Shown here: positions 16,239 through 24,582 of the stretch, in pieces
Position numbering within the stretch: the stretch's first letter is position 1
Layout: each line of letters starts with the position of its first letter
Source of the DNA: Fluviicola chungangensis
GTDB lineage: Bacteria > Bacteroidota > Bacteroidia > Flavobacteriales_D > Crocinitomicaceae
NCBI RefSeq assembly: GCF_007558725.1
Contig: NZ_VLPL01000002.1
Location: 310,001-374,000 of the forward strand
Length of the DNA stretch: 64,000 nucleotides
Reading direction: 5' to 3'
Position numbers and translations under genes: made by a program
The notes under the pieces: model-generated
Told to the model about the DNA's origin: nothing
The model's input: the letters and a program-made list of their open reading frames with translations, nothing else
The model's database searches: none

Positions 16239-16312
16239 TTGGCAATTGAAAATGCAAATTGGTAAGGGAGAAAGCCTGGGGTGATAGAAACAAGTGGTAA
16301 CGCCGTTCCTTT
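16239..16312. repeat. Convergent intergenic repeat, AATTGAAAATG / CCTTTTCAAT type
   Basis: The gap between recO and the ABC-F gene begins with GGCAATTGAAAATGC and ends with CCTTTTCAATTCAATTT. Similar paired ends occur at 26524-26637 and 44824-44917, so this looks like a dispersed palindromic element that may serve as a bidirectional terminator. Confidence 0.45.
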
Positions 16313-17953
16313 TCAATTCAATTTGCGTTCAATCTCCTTCAGATTTTCCATTTTCTTGGCTGCAAGAAACCCGTTGATATCATCAAAATGCGTTCTTACT
16401 TGCTTATTCCCGAACTCGTAAACCTTTGTAACAAGTCCGTCCAGGAAATCACGGTCATGGGAAACCAGGATGAGTGTGCCGTCAAAAGCGTTCAATGCAT
16501 CCTTGATAATATCCTTCGTTTTCATGTCCAGGTGGTTTGTCGGCTCATCGAGAATCAACAAATTAACAGGCTCAAGTAATAATTTGATGAGTGCCAGGCG
16601 TGTTTTTTCTCCTCCTGAGAGGACTTTTACCTTTTTGGTAGAAGAATCCCCGCCGAACATAAATGCACCCAGCAGGTCCTTGATTTTGGTGCGGATTTCC
16701 CCTTCAGCGATGCGATCGATGGTTTCAAAGATGGTTAATTCTTCGTCCAATAAGGAAGCCTGGTTTTGTGCAAAGTACCCGATTTGGACATTGTGACCCA
16801 GTTCGAGGTTTCCTTCGAACCCGATTTCTTTCATGATCGCCTTAACCAGGGTAGATTTTCCTTCTCCGTTCCTGCCTACAAAAGCAACTTTTTCTCCGCG
16901 TTCGATCGTCACGTTGACATCGTTGAAAACCACATGGTCATCATACTGCTTCTTCAGGTCCGTGATCACGACCGGGTAAGATCCGGAACGTGGAGCCGGG
17001 GGGAATTTTAAGCGCAAAGCAGAATTATCCACTTCGTCTACTTCAATGATGTCCAGCTTTTCAAGCATTTTAACCCGGGACTGCACTTGCAGTGTTTTGG
17101 AATAAGTTCCCTTGAAGCGCTCAATAAATTCGGTAGTTTCGGCAATGAACTTTTGCTGTTCCTCGTACTGCTTTTGCTGCTGCATTCTACGCTCCTTGCG
17201 CAATTCCAGGTAATGGGAGTACTTGGCTTTATAATCATAAATTCGGCCCATGGTAACTTCAATCGTGCGATTGGTAATGGCATCTACAAAGGCGCGGTCG
17301 TGGGAAATGACTACAACAGCTTTCGCACTGTTCACCAGGAAATCTTCAAGCCACTGGATGGATTCAATGTCCATGTGATTGGTGGGCTCATCCAATAAAA
17401 TCAAATCGGGTTTCTGAAGCAGGATTTTAGCGAGTTCGATGCGCATTCTCCATCCACCGCTGAATTCAGAAGTAGGCCGCGAAAAATCTTCCCGCTCGAA
17501 TCCCATTCCTTTCAACACCTTTTCTACTTCTCCGTCGTAATTGATCTCTTCAATGGAATAAAACTTTTCGCTTAGTTCAGAAACACGTTCGATCAGCTTC
17601 ATGTAGTCATCCGAATCATAATCTGTTCGAACAGTCAATTCCTGGTTCAAAGCTTCAATTTCATCGCGCATGGCAAAAATTCCCGCGAAAGCCTTACTCG
17701 TTTCTTCAAAAACAGTACAGTTGTCTTCCGTCAGTAAGTGTTGCGGGAGATAAGCGATGACAGCATCTTTAGGCGCGGAAACTCCTCCCTTGGTTGCTTT
17801 ATTCACTCCGGCAAGGATTTTCAACAAAGTGGATTTTCCGGCACCGTTCTTACCCATCAGCGCGATTTTATCCGTGTCATTAATGACAAAAGAAATATCA
17901 CTGAACAAAACTTTTCCGCTGAATTCTACCGTTACACTGTCTACTGAAATCAT
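16313..17953 (-). CDS. ABC-F family ATPase (translation factor type)
   Basis: A soluble protein of about 546 residues with two ABC domains and no membrane segments. The first Walker A is GKNGAGKST and its signature FSGGWRMR; the second Walker A is GRNGEGKST with signature LSGGEKTR. Each Walker B is followed by DEPTNH. Between the domains lies the basic helical linker (YLELRKERRMQQQKQYEEQQKF). ABC-F proteins act on ribosomes (EttA, Uup, YbiT or resistance factors), and this length suits a housekeeping member. The ATG at 17953 is supported by a TAnnTTTG box 21 bp upstream (17975-17982). Convergent with recO. Confidence 0.92.
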   Translation of the reverse strand: MISVDSVTVEFSGKVLFSDISFVINDTDKIALMGKNGAGKSTLLKILAGVNKATKGGVSAPKDAVIAYLPQHLLTEDNCTVFEETSKAFAGIFAMRDEIEALNQELTVRTDYDSDDYMKLIERVSELSEKFYSIEEINYDGEVEKVLKGMGFEREDFSRPTSEFSGGWRMRIELAKILLQKPDLILLDEPTNHMDIESIQWLEDFLVNSAKAVVVISHDRAFVDAITNRTIEVTMGRIYDYKAKYSHYLELRKERRMQQQKQYEEQQKFIAETTEFIERFKGTYSKTLQVQSRVKMLEKLDIIEVDEVDNSALRLKFPPAPRSGSYPVVITDLKKQYDDHVVFNDVNVTIERGEKVAFVGRNGEGKSTLVKAIMKEIGFEGNLELGHNVQIGYFAQNQASLLDEELTIFETIDRIAEGEIRTKIKDLLGAFMFGGDSSTKKVKVLSGGEKTRLALIKLLLEPVNLLILDEPTNHLDMKTKDIIKDALNAFDGTLILVSHDRDFLDGLVTKVYEFGNKQVRTHFDDINGFLAAKKMENLKEIERKLN

Positions 17954-17974
17954 ATTTTTCCGATTTGGGAGGTG

Positions 17975-17982
17975 CAAAGGTA
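17975..17982 (-). promoter_or_regulatory. -7 box TACCTTTG for the ABC-F gene
   Basis: The minus strand reads TACCTTTG, 21 bp upstream of ATG 17953. It excludes the longer reading frame that would start at 17989. Confidence 0.6.
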
Positions 17983-18021
17983 CTGACAACTTTGGAATTC
18001 AGGGAATTTGAATGCACAAAA

Positions 18022-18048
18022 AAAGGTTACTTAAAAAAAGTAACCTTT
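18022..18048 (-). terminator. Hairpin terminator after the small membrane protein gene
   Basis: Arms AAAGGTTACTT (18022-18032) and AAGTAACCTTT (18038-18048) are perfect complements. On the minus strand the hairpin is followed by a run of T, downstream of the gene ending at 18069. Confidence 0.8.
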
Positions 18049-18068
18049 CGTTGTTTAATAGTAGGTTA

Positions 18069-18350
18069 TTATACCATAAATATAACCACAGTATCAACTA
18101 ACACAGTGACAATGAATGCATTCATAATCCATCTCATTGGAGCTACTGCTAAAAGTAAACTAAGGGTTGTCATTGTTGGAATAACTACCGCGATCAGTGA
18201 CCACATATGGAGTGCGGCGCCATAATTCATAGTAACACCACCTAAACATCCTATAATTAATAGGGTGATCGCGATAACTCCAAATCGATATTCAGTTGCC
18301 AGCTTCTCGAGTTTCGTCCAAGTGCTTTGCTTTATTTGTTGCGTTTCCAT
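18069..18350 (-). CDS. Small hypothetical three-helix membrane protein
   Basis: 93 residues from ATG 18350 (METQQIK), which follows a purine-rich site; the upstream in-frame ATG adds a non-conserved-looking stretch. Three hydrophobic segments cover about residues 22-41, 49-69 and 73-92, so almost the whole protein is membrane embedded. I do not recognise the family. It is monocistronic with its own terminator and is divergent from the next gene. Confidence 0.6.
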   Translation of the reverse strand: METQQIKQSTWTKLEKLATEYRFGVIAITLLIIGCLGGVTMNYGAALHMWSLIAVVIPTMTTLSLLLAVAPMRWIMNAFIVTVLVDTVVIFMV

Positions 18351-18455
18351 AACCTGTTCATTTTTGTGTTTCAAAGATCGAAAGAGATAAAATGAATGAC
18401 TATGAGCCAAATCACAAAAAAACTTGATTTATCTCATCTTTTGATCCGACTTGAT

Positions 18456-18463
18456 TATATTTG
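18456..18463 (+). promoter_or_regulatory. -7 box TATATTTG
   Basis: Fits TAnnTTTG, 28 bp upstream of the ATG at 18492. Confidence 0.55.
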
Positions 18464-18491
18464 ATTTAACAATAAGAGTAAAAATTAGGTT

Positions 18492-19124
18492 ATGAAGAAG
18501 GTTAGATTTATGTTATTGTTGGCAACCGTTGGGTTGTTTGCAAGTAATTCCCGGGCTCAGGGTTTTGGGGGAAGTGGAAGTAAGTATTTGCAGTTAGGGT
18601 TGGGCTATAATCAGCATTATTCGCTTTACTCCGATTACGATCGGTCCTACAACACGTCTTATGGTGCATTTAATCTCCAAATGGAGTTCGGGATCCACAA
18701 GTACATTGGATTGGGATTTATTGTAGGGGCAGAAGTTTCTGCAAGAACTGCCGGTTATTATTACGGAGGGGTATACGCACCTGGTTATATTAAACCGTCC
18801 AATTCTCCCTATTGGAGTGTTGGTGTTCCGATCGGGTTCATCGCGAATTTTCACTTTTTGCAATTGATTGCGGATAAAGCAGGAAAGGACTTTGCCAACA
18901 AAATCGACGTATACGGTGGTTTGAACATTGGTAGCGGACCGGTTTTCAGAAATGTTCGTAAGAATTACGATAATGATCCGTATTATACATCGGAAGTAGG
19001 AGCCCTATTCTTTATCGGGCCGCATGCCGGTTTCCGTTATTTTCCAAGTGATAAGGTAGGACTGTATGCGGAAGCGGGTTATGGAAAATCTTTGATTACC
19101 GGTGGGGTAATCTTTAAAATGTAG
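18492..19124 (+). CDS. Hypothetical secreted outer-membrane beta-barrel protein
   Basis: A 210-residue protein with a signal peptide (MKKVRFMLLLATVGLFASNSRAQG). The mature part alternates aromatic and polar residues and has repeated glycine-turn strands (YLQLGLGYNQHYSLYSDYD, YIGLGFIVGAEVS, IDVYGGLNIGSGPVF, VGLYAEAGYGKSLITGG), which suggests an eight-stranded outer-membrane barrel of the OmpA/PorT size class. No specific function can be given. It stands alone with a -7 box upstream and a strong terminator downstream. Confidence 0.65.
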   Translation: MKKVRFMLLLATVGLFASNSRAQGFGGSGSKYLQLGLGYNQHYSLYSDYDRSYNTSYGAFNLQMEFGIHKYIGLGFIVGAEVSARTAGYYYGGVYAPGYIKPSNSPYWSVGVPIGFIANFHFLQLIADKAGKDFANKIDVYGGLNIGSGPVFRNVRKNYDNDPYYTSEVGALFFIGPHAGFRYFPSDKVGLYAEAGYGKSLITGGVIFKM

Positions 19125-19143
19125 TGAATTGAATTTGGCATAG

Positions 19144-19174
19144 AAAAGGCGGGATGTTTCATCCCGCCTTTTTT
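19144..19174 (+). terminator. Intrinsic terminator
   Basis: AAAGGCGGGATG, loop TTT, CATCCCGCCTTT and a T run lie just after the gene ending at 19124. Confidence 0.9.
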
Positions 19175-19212
19175 GTTGTTTTTATAGGGAGTGAAAACTC
19201 CCCTTGCCTTGA

Positions 19213-21231
19213 TTACATCTTGATAAATGATTCGGAATATTTTTCTCCTTTCTTCGTATGAATCACTAAGAAATACCGGCCGCTTACCAATTCTTTCAAA
19301 GAGATTTTAGCATCTTTCTTTTCAGTGTTCATAACCTGTTCACCCGCTTGAGAGTAAATCTGAATGCTGGCAGCATCCAGCAGATCAAAGTTTTCAATGG
19401 TTAAATAATCTGTTGCCGGGTTCGGATACAAGGCAATTTTCTTCCCGTCGATTTCCAGTAAGCTCAATGGATGTGAACCTTCCACCACCGTAATCGGTTG
19501 ATTGATGGTCGGATTATTGACCTGGTCGATATGTCCTGAAGGCCATTTGATGATCATAGAATCGATAACGGTTGCCGTTCCGATGCCGAAATGTGCATTC
19601 AGGGTATTCATGTATCTGAATCCGTCTCCACTTCGGATATCGCGGATTTGTTTCCCCCAGGAACCATAAATTTCTACACGTGCTCCGATCGCATTGTAAT
19701 TACTTTGAATTCCCTGCAGGTTAATCGTGATCCAGTTGTTATTGTTTTTGTCACTCATGTAGATCGTATTCCCGTTTCTGATATCCAGGAAACCGTCGTT
19801 ATTCATGTCACCTACCGAACCGCTTGTAAATGCATAGGTAATCGGATAGAAGGTCATGTCTCCATTTCCGAACATGATCTTATTTCCCCCACCCATTACG
19901 TCGGTGAAACCATCGTTATCGAAATCAAAAGAAACGTGCTCGATACTTAGGCTTGGATTTACATCCCAACCCGAACCAACTGTAACATCCGTGAAGGTCC
20001 CGTCTCCGTTGTTTCTCATTAAGGAATGTCCGCCGTCATCTGTTGAACTCGCACCAACCAGGGCGTCCATCCATCCGTCGTTATCGTAGTCATTCCATGC
20101 TGATGACCATGATTGACTTGGGTTTGCCATTCCCGCCGCAACGGAAACATCTGTAAATGTACCGCCACCGTCATTTCGGTGCAATTCGTCAATTTTAGCG
20201 GTTGAAGCTCCACCGCGGCATTTCGCGATATACAGATCCTGGTCTCCGTCGTTATCATAATCCATCCAGATCGAACCGTAGTTTCCTCCTTCCGGATGAT
20301 CACCCAACCCGCCGGTATGGAACGTTAAATTCCCGCTTCCGTCATTCAGATAGTATACGTTCGGGTCGATATCGTGACAGGAAAATGCATCCAGGTTCCC
20401 ATCATTGTTAATGTCCACAAAGTTGGTTCGCTGACAGAATACATATTCCGGACCGGAAATTTCCGTATAAGCCGTTCCGGTTGCGTTTGCTTTCATAAAT
20501 GTCACACCGGAACCACTTCCGTATAGCATGTCGTTAAATCCGTTCTTATCGATATCTCCGATCGCCATACTCCAGGACGGCTGAAACATGGTGGTCGATG
20601 TCGGGATGTTGGCTGTGATATACGCTCCGCTGATTTGCTGATATAAAATTTGTACGCTGGAAGCGGAGACGGTCACAATGTCATCCAGAAAATCCCCGTT
20701 CATATCTGTACAAGCTAACCCGTAGCTGCCGCTAATGGACGGGAAGGTATTTGCGGTAAATGTAATCGGAGGCGTTGGCTGAACGACAATCGGGCTTTCG
20801 GTTAATTTGAAGCTAAACCCGCTTGAAGACCAACGATTGTCGAATGCAATGGTATATGTTGTTCCGTTTGTCACGTTGAAGGTAGCCATGGATGTTAATC
20901 CGCTTCCACCATCATCGTCCCCGGCAACACACACCAAAGATCCGCACGTACCCGAATAAACATGGAATCGGGTATCCACTCCTGCTGTTGCAGGCAAATC
21001 TGTGGTCAATGTTACAGTGTAATCAGCATTCGGAGTATAAGTGTACCACTCTGCGGCGGTTTGTCCGGTTCCGTTGGTGGCGCAGATTACTGTCGGAACA
21101 TCGGTTCCGTCAACTGCCGTAACTGCATAGGTTGTTCCGGGTGTAATGGACAATGCAGTGGCACAGGTGTTTTGAGCCTGGGAAAGTACGGGTATTCCCA
21201 GCAAAAGGAAAAAGGTAAAATTAATTTTCAT
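19213..21231 (-). CDS. Secreted FG-GAP/ASPIC-UnbV (CRTAC1-like) protein with type IX sorting domain
   Basis: 672 residues. After the signal peptide (LGIPVLSQAQ) comes a pre-peptidase C-like jelly roll (about 25-145), then several FG-GAP/VCBS calcium-binding repeats of the DxDNDGxxD type (DYDNDGDQDLYIAKCRG, DYDNDGWMDALVG, DFDNDGFTDVMGG, DMNNDGFLDIRNG). An ASPIC/UnbV domain follows (NNWITINLQG, AIGARVEIY, DSMIIKWPSGHIDQV). The C-terminal 80 residues begin LYPNPATDYLTIEN, a type A sorting domain. It is probably exported by type IX secretion and anchored at the surface. The start lies 30 bp downstream of the dihaem cytochrome gene, so the two are probably cotranscribed. Confidence 0.85.
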   Translation of the reverse strand: MKINFTFFLLLGIPVLSQAQNTCATALSITPGTTYAVTAVDGTDVPTVICATNGTGQTAAEWYTYTPNADYTVTLTTDLPATAGVDTRFHVYSGTCGSLVCVAGDDDGGSGLTSMATFNVTNGTTYTIAFDNRWSSSGFSFKLTESPIVVQPTPPITFTANTFPSISGSYGLACTDMNGDFLDDIVTVSASSVQILYQQISGAYITANIPTSTTMFQPSWSMAIGDIDKNGFNDMLYGSGSGVTFMKANATGTAYTEISGPEYVFCQRTNFVDINNDGNLDAFSCHDIDPNVYYLNDGSGNLTFHTGGLGDHPEGGNYGSIWMDYDNDGDQDLYIAKCRGGASTAKIDELHRNDGGGTFTDVSVAAGMANPSQSWSSAWNDYDNDGWMDALVGASSTDDGGHSLMRNNGDGTFTDVTVGSGWDVNPSLSIEHVSFDFDNDGFTDVMGGGNKIMFGNGDMTFYPITYAFTSGSVGDMNNDGFLDIRNGNTIYMSDKNNNNWITINLQGIQSNYNAIGARVEIYGSWGKQIRDIRSGDGFRYMNTLNAHFGIGTATVIDSMIIKWPSGHIDQVNNPTINQPITVVEGSHPLSLLEIDGKKIALYPNPATDYLTIENFDLLDAASIQIYSQAGEQVMNTEKKDAKISLKELVSGRYFLVIHTKKGEKYSESFIKM

Positions 21232-21261
21232 AATTCTTGGTTTTAGTTCATAAATAGGGTG

Positions 21262-22386
21262 TCAGTTGCAGGTTTGTTTCCAGGTAATCCATTCTTCTAG
21301 AAGCTGCAATCCTTCATCGTGAACGATAGTTCTGCCGAGTAAAGGCATGCGTTCGCTTGGCAGGGTAGAACCTAGGCGATAGTACATCATCGACCGGTTC
21401 TTATCATTTGGTTTAATGATATATGCCAAAGAGGAATTAATAAACTCTTCGGGCTCCACACACAAACCTAAATTGATCGGATCGGAAGTTTCAGAAAAAG
21501 CCAGTCGCATCGGACGGTAGGAGCAATGCTTTCCTTCACTGTGACAATGAGCACAGTTGATGTCTACGTAAGACCTGAAACGTTGGTCGACCGTTTTTGT
21601 CTGGTCCATATAGTTCACGGTAGATACAATGTTTCCCGGAAGCGAGTTTTGCAAATATCCGACAGCAATTAGTTTTTGCAATTGATTTTGCGTGCCATCT
21701 GAATAAGCATAATCAATATTCAGGTTCTGCGGTTTAATTCCAATCGGAATAGGTTCGTCATTTAACTTGTGACACGTATGACATTCTGTTTGATTGGGAA
21801 TGCGGTAAGCTGTACTTTTTTGCACGCCATTCTGAAGCCAGCTGATATTGGTATAACTTCCGTTCATATCCAGGTAAGCTTCGGTTTGTTCGGTATTCCA
21901 AACATAGTCGGCAAAGATCCAGCCGGAAGATTTACGGATCATAATGCGCGTTTCGATAATGCGTGTATTTCCTGCAGGCTGAACATCATCGTAATAAAAA
22001 GTCTTGATCAATGCGGCTCCAACCGGAAGTTCCAATACATTGTGGTCGCCGTTGTATGTCGCCATCGTTCCGTTTGGCATCCAAATGAATCGTTTTTTGT
22101 GTGCGTAATCCGTAAAAAGTGCCGAAGCGGGTTCGTAAGGAATCACCTTTTCAGCCGGAATCTGATTTTTCATTTCACCCTGGAAAAACCGGTAATCGGA
22201 GAGCTTGGTATAGGGAACAGTCGTTAAATCAACGGAAACACCGGTTGGTTCTTCAACAGGGGGATCAATCGGTTCTGCTTTTGGTTTCTTTTTACATGCA
22301 GGAATGACAAAAAGCATCAATGCAAATGCGGTAGCGGCAAAAGCTGAGATAATCAGTCGGTTCAAATCAGTTCTTTTTCGGTTCAT
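21262..22386 (-). CDS. SO2930-type dihaem c-type cytochrome lipoprotein
   Basis: 374 residues from ATG 22386 (MNRKRTD). A lipobox-type signal ends FVIPAC, so this is probably an exported lipoprotein. Two haem c sites are visible, ECHTCHK and CAHCHS. The flanking sequence (YRFFQGEMKNQIPAEKVIPYEP, LFTDYAHKKRFIWMP, YRIPNQTECHTCHK, PIGIKPQNLN) is what I associate with the SO2930 dihaem family. The C-terminus has GSTLPSERMPLLGR, where a Met may ligate haem. The partner or substrate is unknown. Upstream in-frame ATGs give no better signal peptide. Confidence 0.8.
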   Translation of the reverse strand: MNRKRTDLNRLIISAFAATAFALMLFVIPACKKKPKAEPIDPPVEEPTGVSVDLTTVPYTKLSDYRFFQGEMKNQIPAEKVIPYEPASALFTDYAHKKRFIWMPNGTMATYNGDHNVLELPVGAALIKTFYYDDVQPAGNTRIIETRIMIRKSSGWIFADYVWNTEQTEAYLDMNGSYTNISWLQNGVQKSTAYRIPNQTECHTCHKLNDEPIPIGIKPQNLNIDYAYSDGTQNQLQKLIAVGYLQNSLPGNIVSTVNYMDQTKTVDQRFRSYVDINCAHCHSEGKHCSYRPMRLAFSETSDPINLGLCVEPEEFINSSLAYIIKPNDKNRSMMYYRLGSTLPSERMPLLGRTIVHDEGLQLLEEWITWKQTCN

Positions 22387-22620
22387 AAATAGTACAGTAG
22401 CTTTTACTATTCGGTAAATTGGGAACAAGATAGTATTTATTTTGAATAGTCCTTCATTCCCCTTAATAATTGTTTCACAAGAGGATAGATCGAAGTTTGA
22501 TAAAAATAGTTGCTTGCTTCGGTGAGTTTGTGAGAATTTTGTTGATTTATCAATTCGGGAATAAATTCTTAACAATTAAATACCCTGGTAACTGGTGGGT
22601 AATCTTACACTTATCCCCAA

Positions 22621-22659
22621 AAACGAAAAATCCCTGGGCCGCCGAAGCAAGCCAGGGAT
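22621..22659 (-). terminator. Intrinsic terminator of lysS
   Basis: ATCCCTGG (22630-22637) pairs with CCAGGGAT (22652-22659); on the minus strand a T-rich tract follows. It lies 23 bp after the lysS stop. The rest of the 22387-22681 gap shows no other feature. Confidence 0.85.
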
Positions 22660-22681
22660 CTTAATCTATATCGGTAATGGT

Positions 22682-24385
22682 TTATCCTACCAGGTCCACG
22701 CTCAGAATATCATCTGTTTTCGTCACTTTCAACAATCCATGTTTCGTCAACCCTTTGATACTTGTATCCCAAGCCTTATTGCTCAAATTCACGGATTCCT
22801 TCAATGTGAGTAAGTTCATACTTTTTTCGCGTTGCATGATATCGAAGATCAACTGTTCATTTTCATTCAGAACAACTTTCACCACTTTTTCCGGTCGCAT
22901 CTGAGGGAAGAACAATACCTCCTGTATGGAAGGATTATTAGTCAGGTACATAATCAAACGGTCCATTCCAATTCCCAACCCGGAAGTAGGGGGCATCCCA
23001 TATTCCAATGCACGCAGGAAATCCTGATCGATCAATCCGTTTGCTTCATCGTCTCCTTTTTCTGAAAGGCGCACCTGGTCCTCAAAACGTTCACGTTGAT
23101 CAATCGGATCATTTAATTCCGAATAGGCATTCGCAATTTCTTTTCCGCAAACCATCAATTCAAATCGCTCGGTCAATTCAGGATTATCGCGGTGTGTTTT
23201 ACACAATGGAGACATTTCCTTCGGGTAATCCGTAATGAATGTCGGCTGGATGTAATTTCCTTCACATTTTTCACCGAAGATCTCATCAATCAATTTTCCT
23301 TTACCCATGGTGTCGTCTACCTGTATCCCCATTCCTTTCGCGGCAGTTCTCAATTCATCTTCCGATTTTCCGGCAATATCGAAACCGGTGAAATCAATGA
23401 TAGATTGACGCATGGTTACGCGTTTGTAAGGAGCTTTGAAGCTGATTTGGTGCTCACCGAAAGTGCATTCTGCAGTTCCGTTTACGGCTATTGCGCAATG
23501 TTCCAGCAAACGCTCTGTAAAATCCATCATCCAGTTGTAATCTTTGTACGAAACATAGATTTCCATAGCTGTAAACTCGGGATTGTGTGTTCTGTCCATT
23601 CCTTCGTTGCGGAAATTCTTGGAAAACTCGTAAACTCCATCAAATCCGCCAACGATCAGTCTTTTCAGGTACAGTTCATTTGCGATTCGCATGTATAATG
23701 GAATATCCAACGCGTTGTGATGCGTCACGAATGGCCGTGCAGAAGCTCCGCCCGGGATTGCCTGCAAAATTGGTGTTTCAACCTCCATGTAGCCGGCATC
23801 GTTGAAGAAGTTACGCATCGCTGAAAACAGCTTGGTACGTTTTACAAACACCTCTTTCACCTGCGGATTCACCACTAAATCAACGTATCGCTGACGGTAT
23901 CGCATTTCCGGATCTGTAAAGGCATCGTGTACCTGTCCTTCCGCATCTGTTTTTGGGAGCGGGAGCGGTTTTAAGGATTTGCTCAACAACTGGAATTCTT
24001 TCACGTTTACGGAAACTTCTCCTACCTGCGTTTTGAACACTTCTCCTTTGATTCCGATGAAATCACCCAGGTCCAGCCACTTTTTGAACAAGTCATTGTA
24101 AAGCATTTTGTCTTCTCCCCGACAAATTTCATCGCGGTTAAAGTACACTTGGATTCTTCCTTCGGAATCCTGTAATTCAGCAAAAGAAGCTTTTCCCATA
24201 ACGCGCTGACTCATCATTCTACCTGCCATGCAAACGGTTTTTCCTTCTTCAAAGTTGTTTTTGATGGACGTGGAATAATCGGTTACCGGGTAAAGTGCTG
24301 CAGGATAAGGATCGATTCCCGCATCGCGTAAATGTTGCAACGTTTGTCGTCGCTGGATTTCTTGTTCTGATAATTCTTGTGACAT
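22682..24385 (-). CDS. lysS: Lysine--tRNA ligase (class II)
   Basis: 567 residues. It charges tRNA-Lys. An N-terminal OB-fold anticodon domain (CMAGRMMSQRVMGKASFAELQD) is followed by the class II core with motif 2 (FRNEGMDRTHNPEFTAMEIY) and motif 3 (TSGLGIGMDRLIMYLTN). After the usual end (EVLFFPQMRPEK) there are about 65 extra residues (LNENEQLIFDIMQREKSMN, LSVDLVG) resembling a small helix-turn-helix appendix, which I believe is common in Bacteroidota. Starts at ATG 24385 with its own terminator. Confidence 0.95.
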   Translation of the reverse strand: MSQELSEQEIQRRQTLQHLRDAGIDPYPAALYPVTDYSTSIKNNFEEGKTVCMAGRMMSQRVMGKASFAELQDSEGRIQVYFNRDEICRGEDKMLYNDLFKKWLDLGDFIGIKGEVFKTQVGEVSVNVKEFQLLSKSLKPLPLPKTDAEGQVHDAFTDPEMRYRQRYVDLVVNPQVKEVFVKRTKLFSAMRNFFNDAGYMEVETPILQAIPGGASARPFVTHHNALDIPLYMRIANELYLKRLIVGGFDGVYEFSKNFRNEGMDRTHNPEFTAMEIYVSYKDYNWMMDFTERLLEHCAIAVNGTAECTFGEHQISFKAPYKRVTMRQSIIDFTGFDIAGKSEDELRTAAKGMGIQVDDTMGKGKLIDEIFGEKCEGNYIQPTFITDYPKEMSPLCKTHRDNPELTERFELMVCGKEIANAYSELNDPIDQRERFEDQVRLSEKGDDEANGLIDQDFLRALEYGMPPTSGLGIGMDRLIMYLTNNPSIQEVLFFPQMRPEKVVKVVLNENEQLIFDIMQREKSMNLLTLKESVNLSNKAWDTSIKGLTKHGLLKVTKTDDILSVDLVG

Positions 24386-24470
24386 TTTTTTGTGATGTTA
24401 AGACCTCAGGATTTTAAGATTTTAGGACTTTAATCCGAGGTTATATTTTAATAGTTAGTATATAATTAAT

Positions 24471-24529
24471 AATGTTCAAATGTTCAAATGTTCAAATGTT
24501 CAAATGTTCAAATGTTCAAATGTTCAAAT
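24471..24529. repeat. 8-bp tandem array (AATGTTCA), seven units
   Basis: Seven exact AATGTTCA units run from 24471 to 24526 and then break into AATTGAACCC. The array lies upstream of lysS in a non-coding gap and is followed by a CCCGATAG palindrome at 24551-24568. A related array is at 41257-41369. Confidence 0.9.
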
Positions 24530-24550
24530 TGAACCCTTTAAACTTTTGCA

Positions 24551-24568
24551 TCCCGATAGCTTTCGGGG
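24551..24568. repeat. CCCGATAG...TTTCGGGG palindrome
   Basis: TCCCGATAGCTTTCGGGG. Close relatives occur at 27054-27072, 42655-42671 and 47334-47351, each near a TTTGAA/GTTCAAA motif. Confidence 0.7.
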
Positions 24569-24582
24569 CTTTGAATCTTGTA

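Noticed and set aside
24471-24529. CRISPR array
   Set aside because: The 8-bp units are directly adjacent with no spacers and no cas genes nearby; the same holds for 41257-41369.
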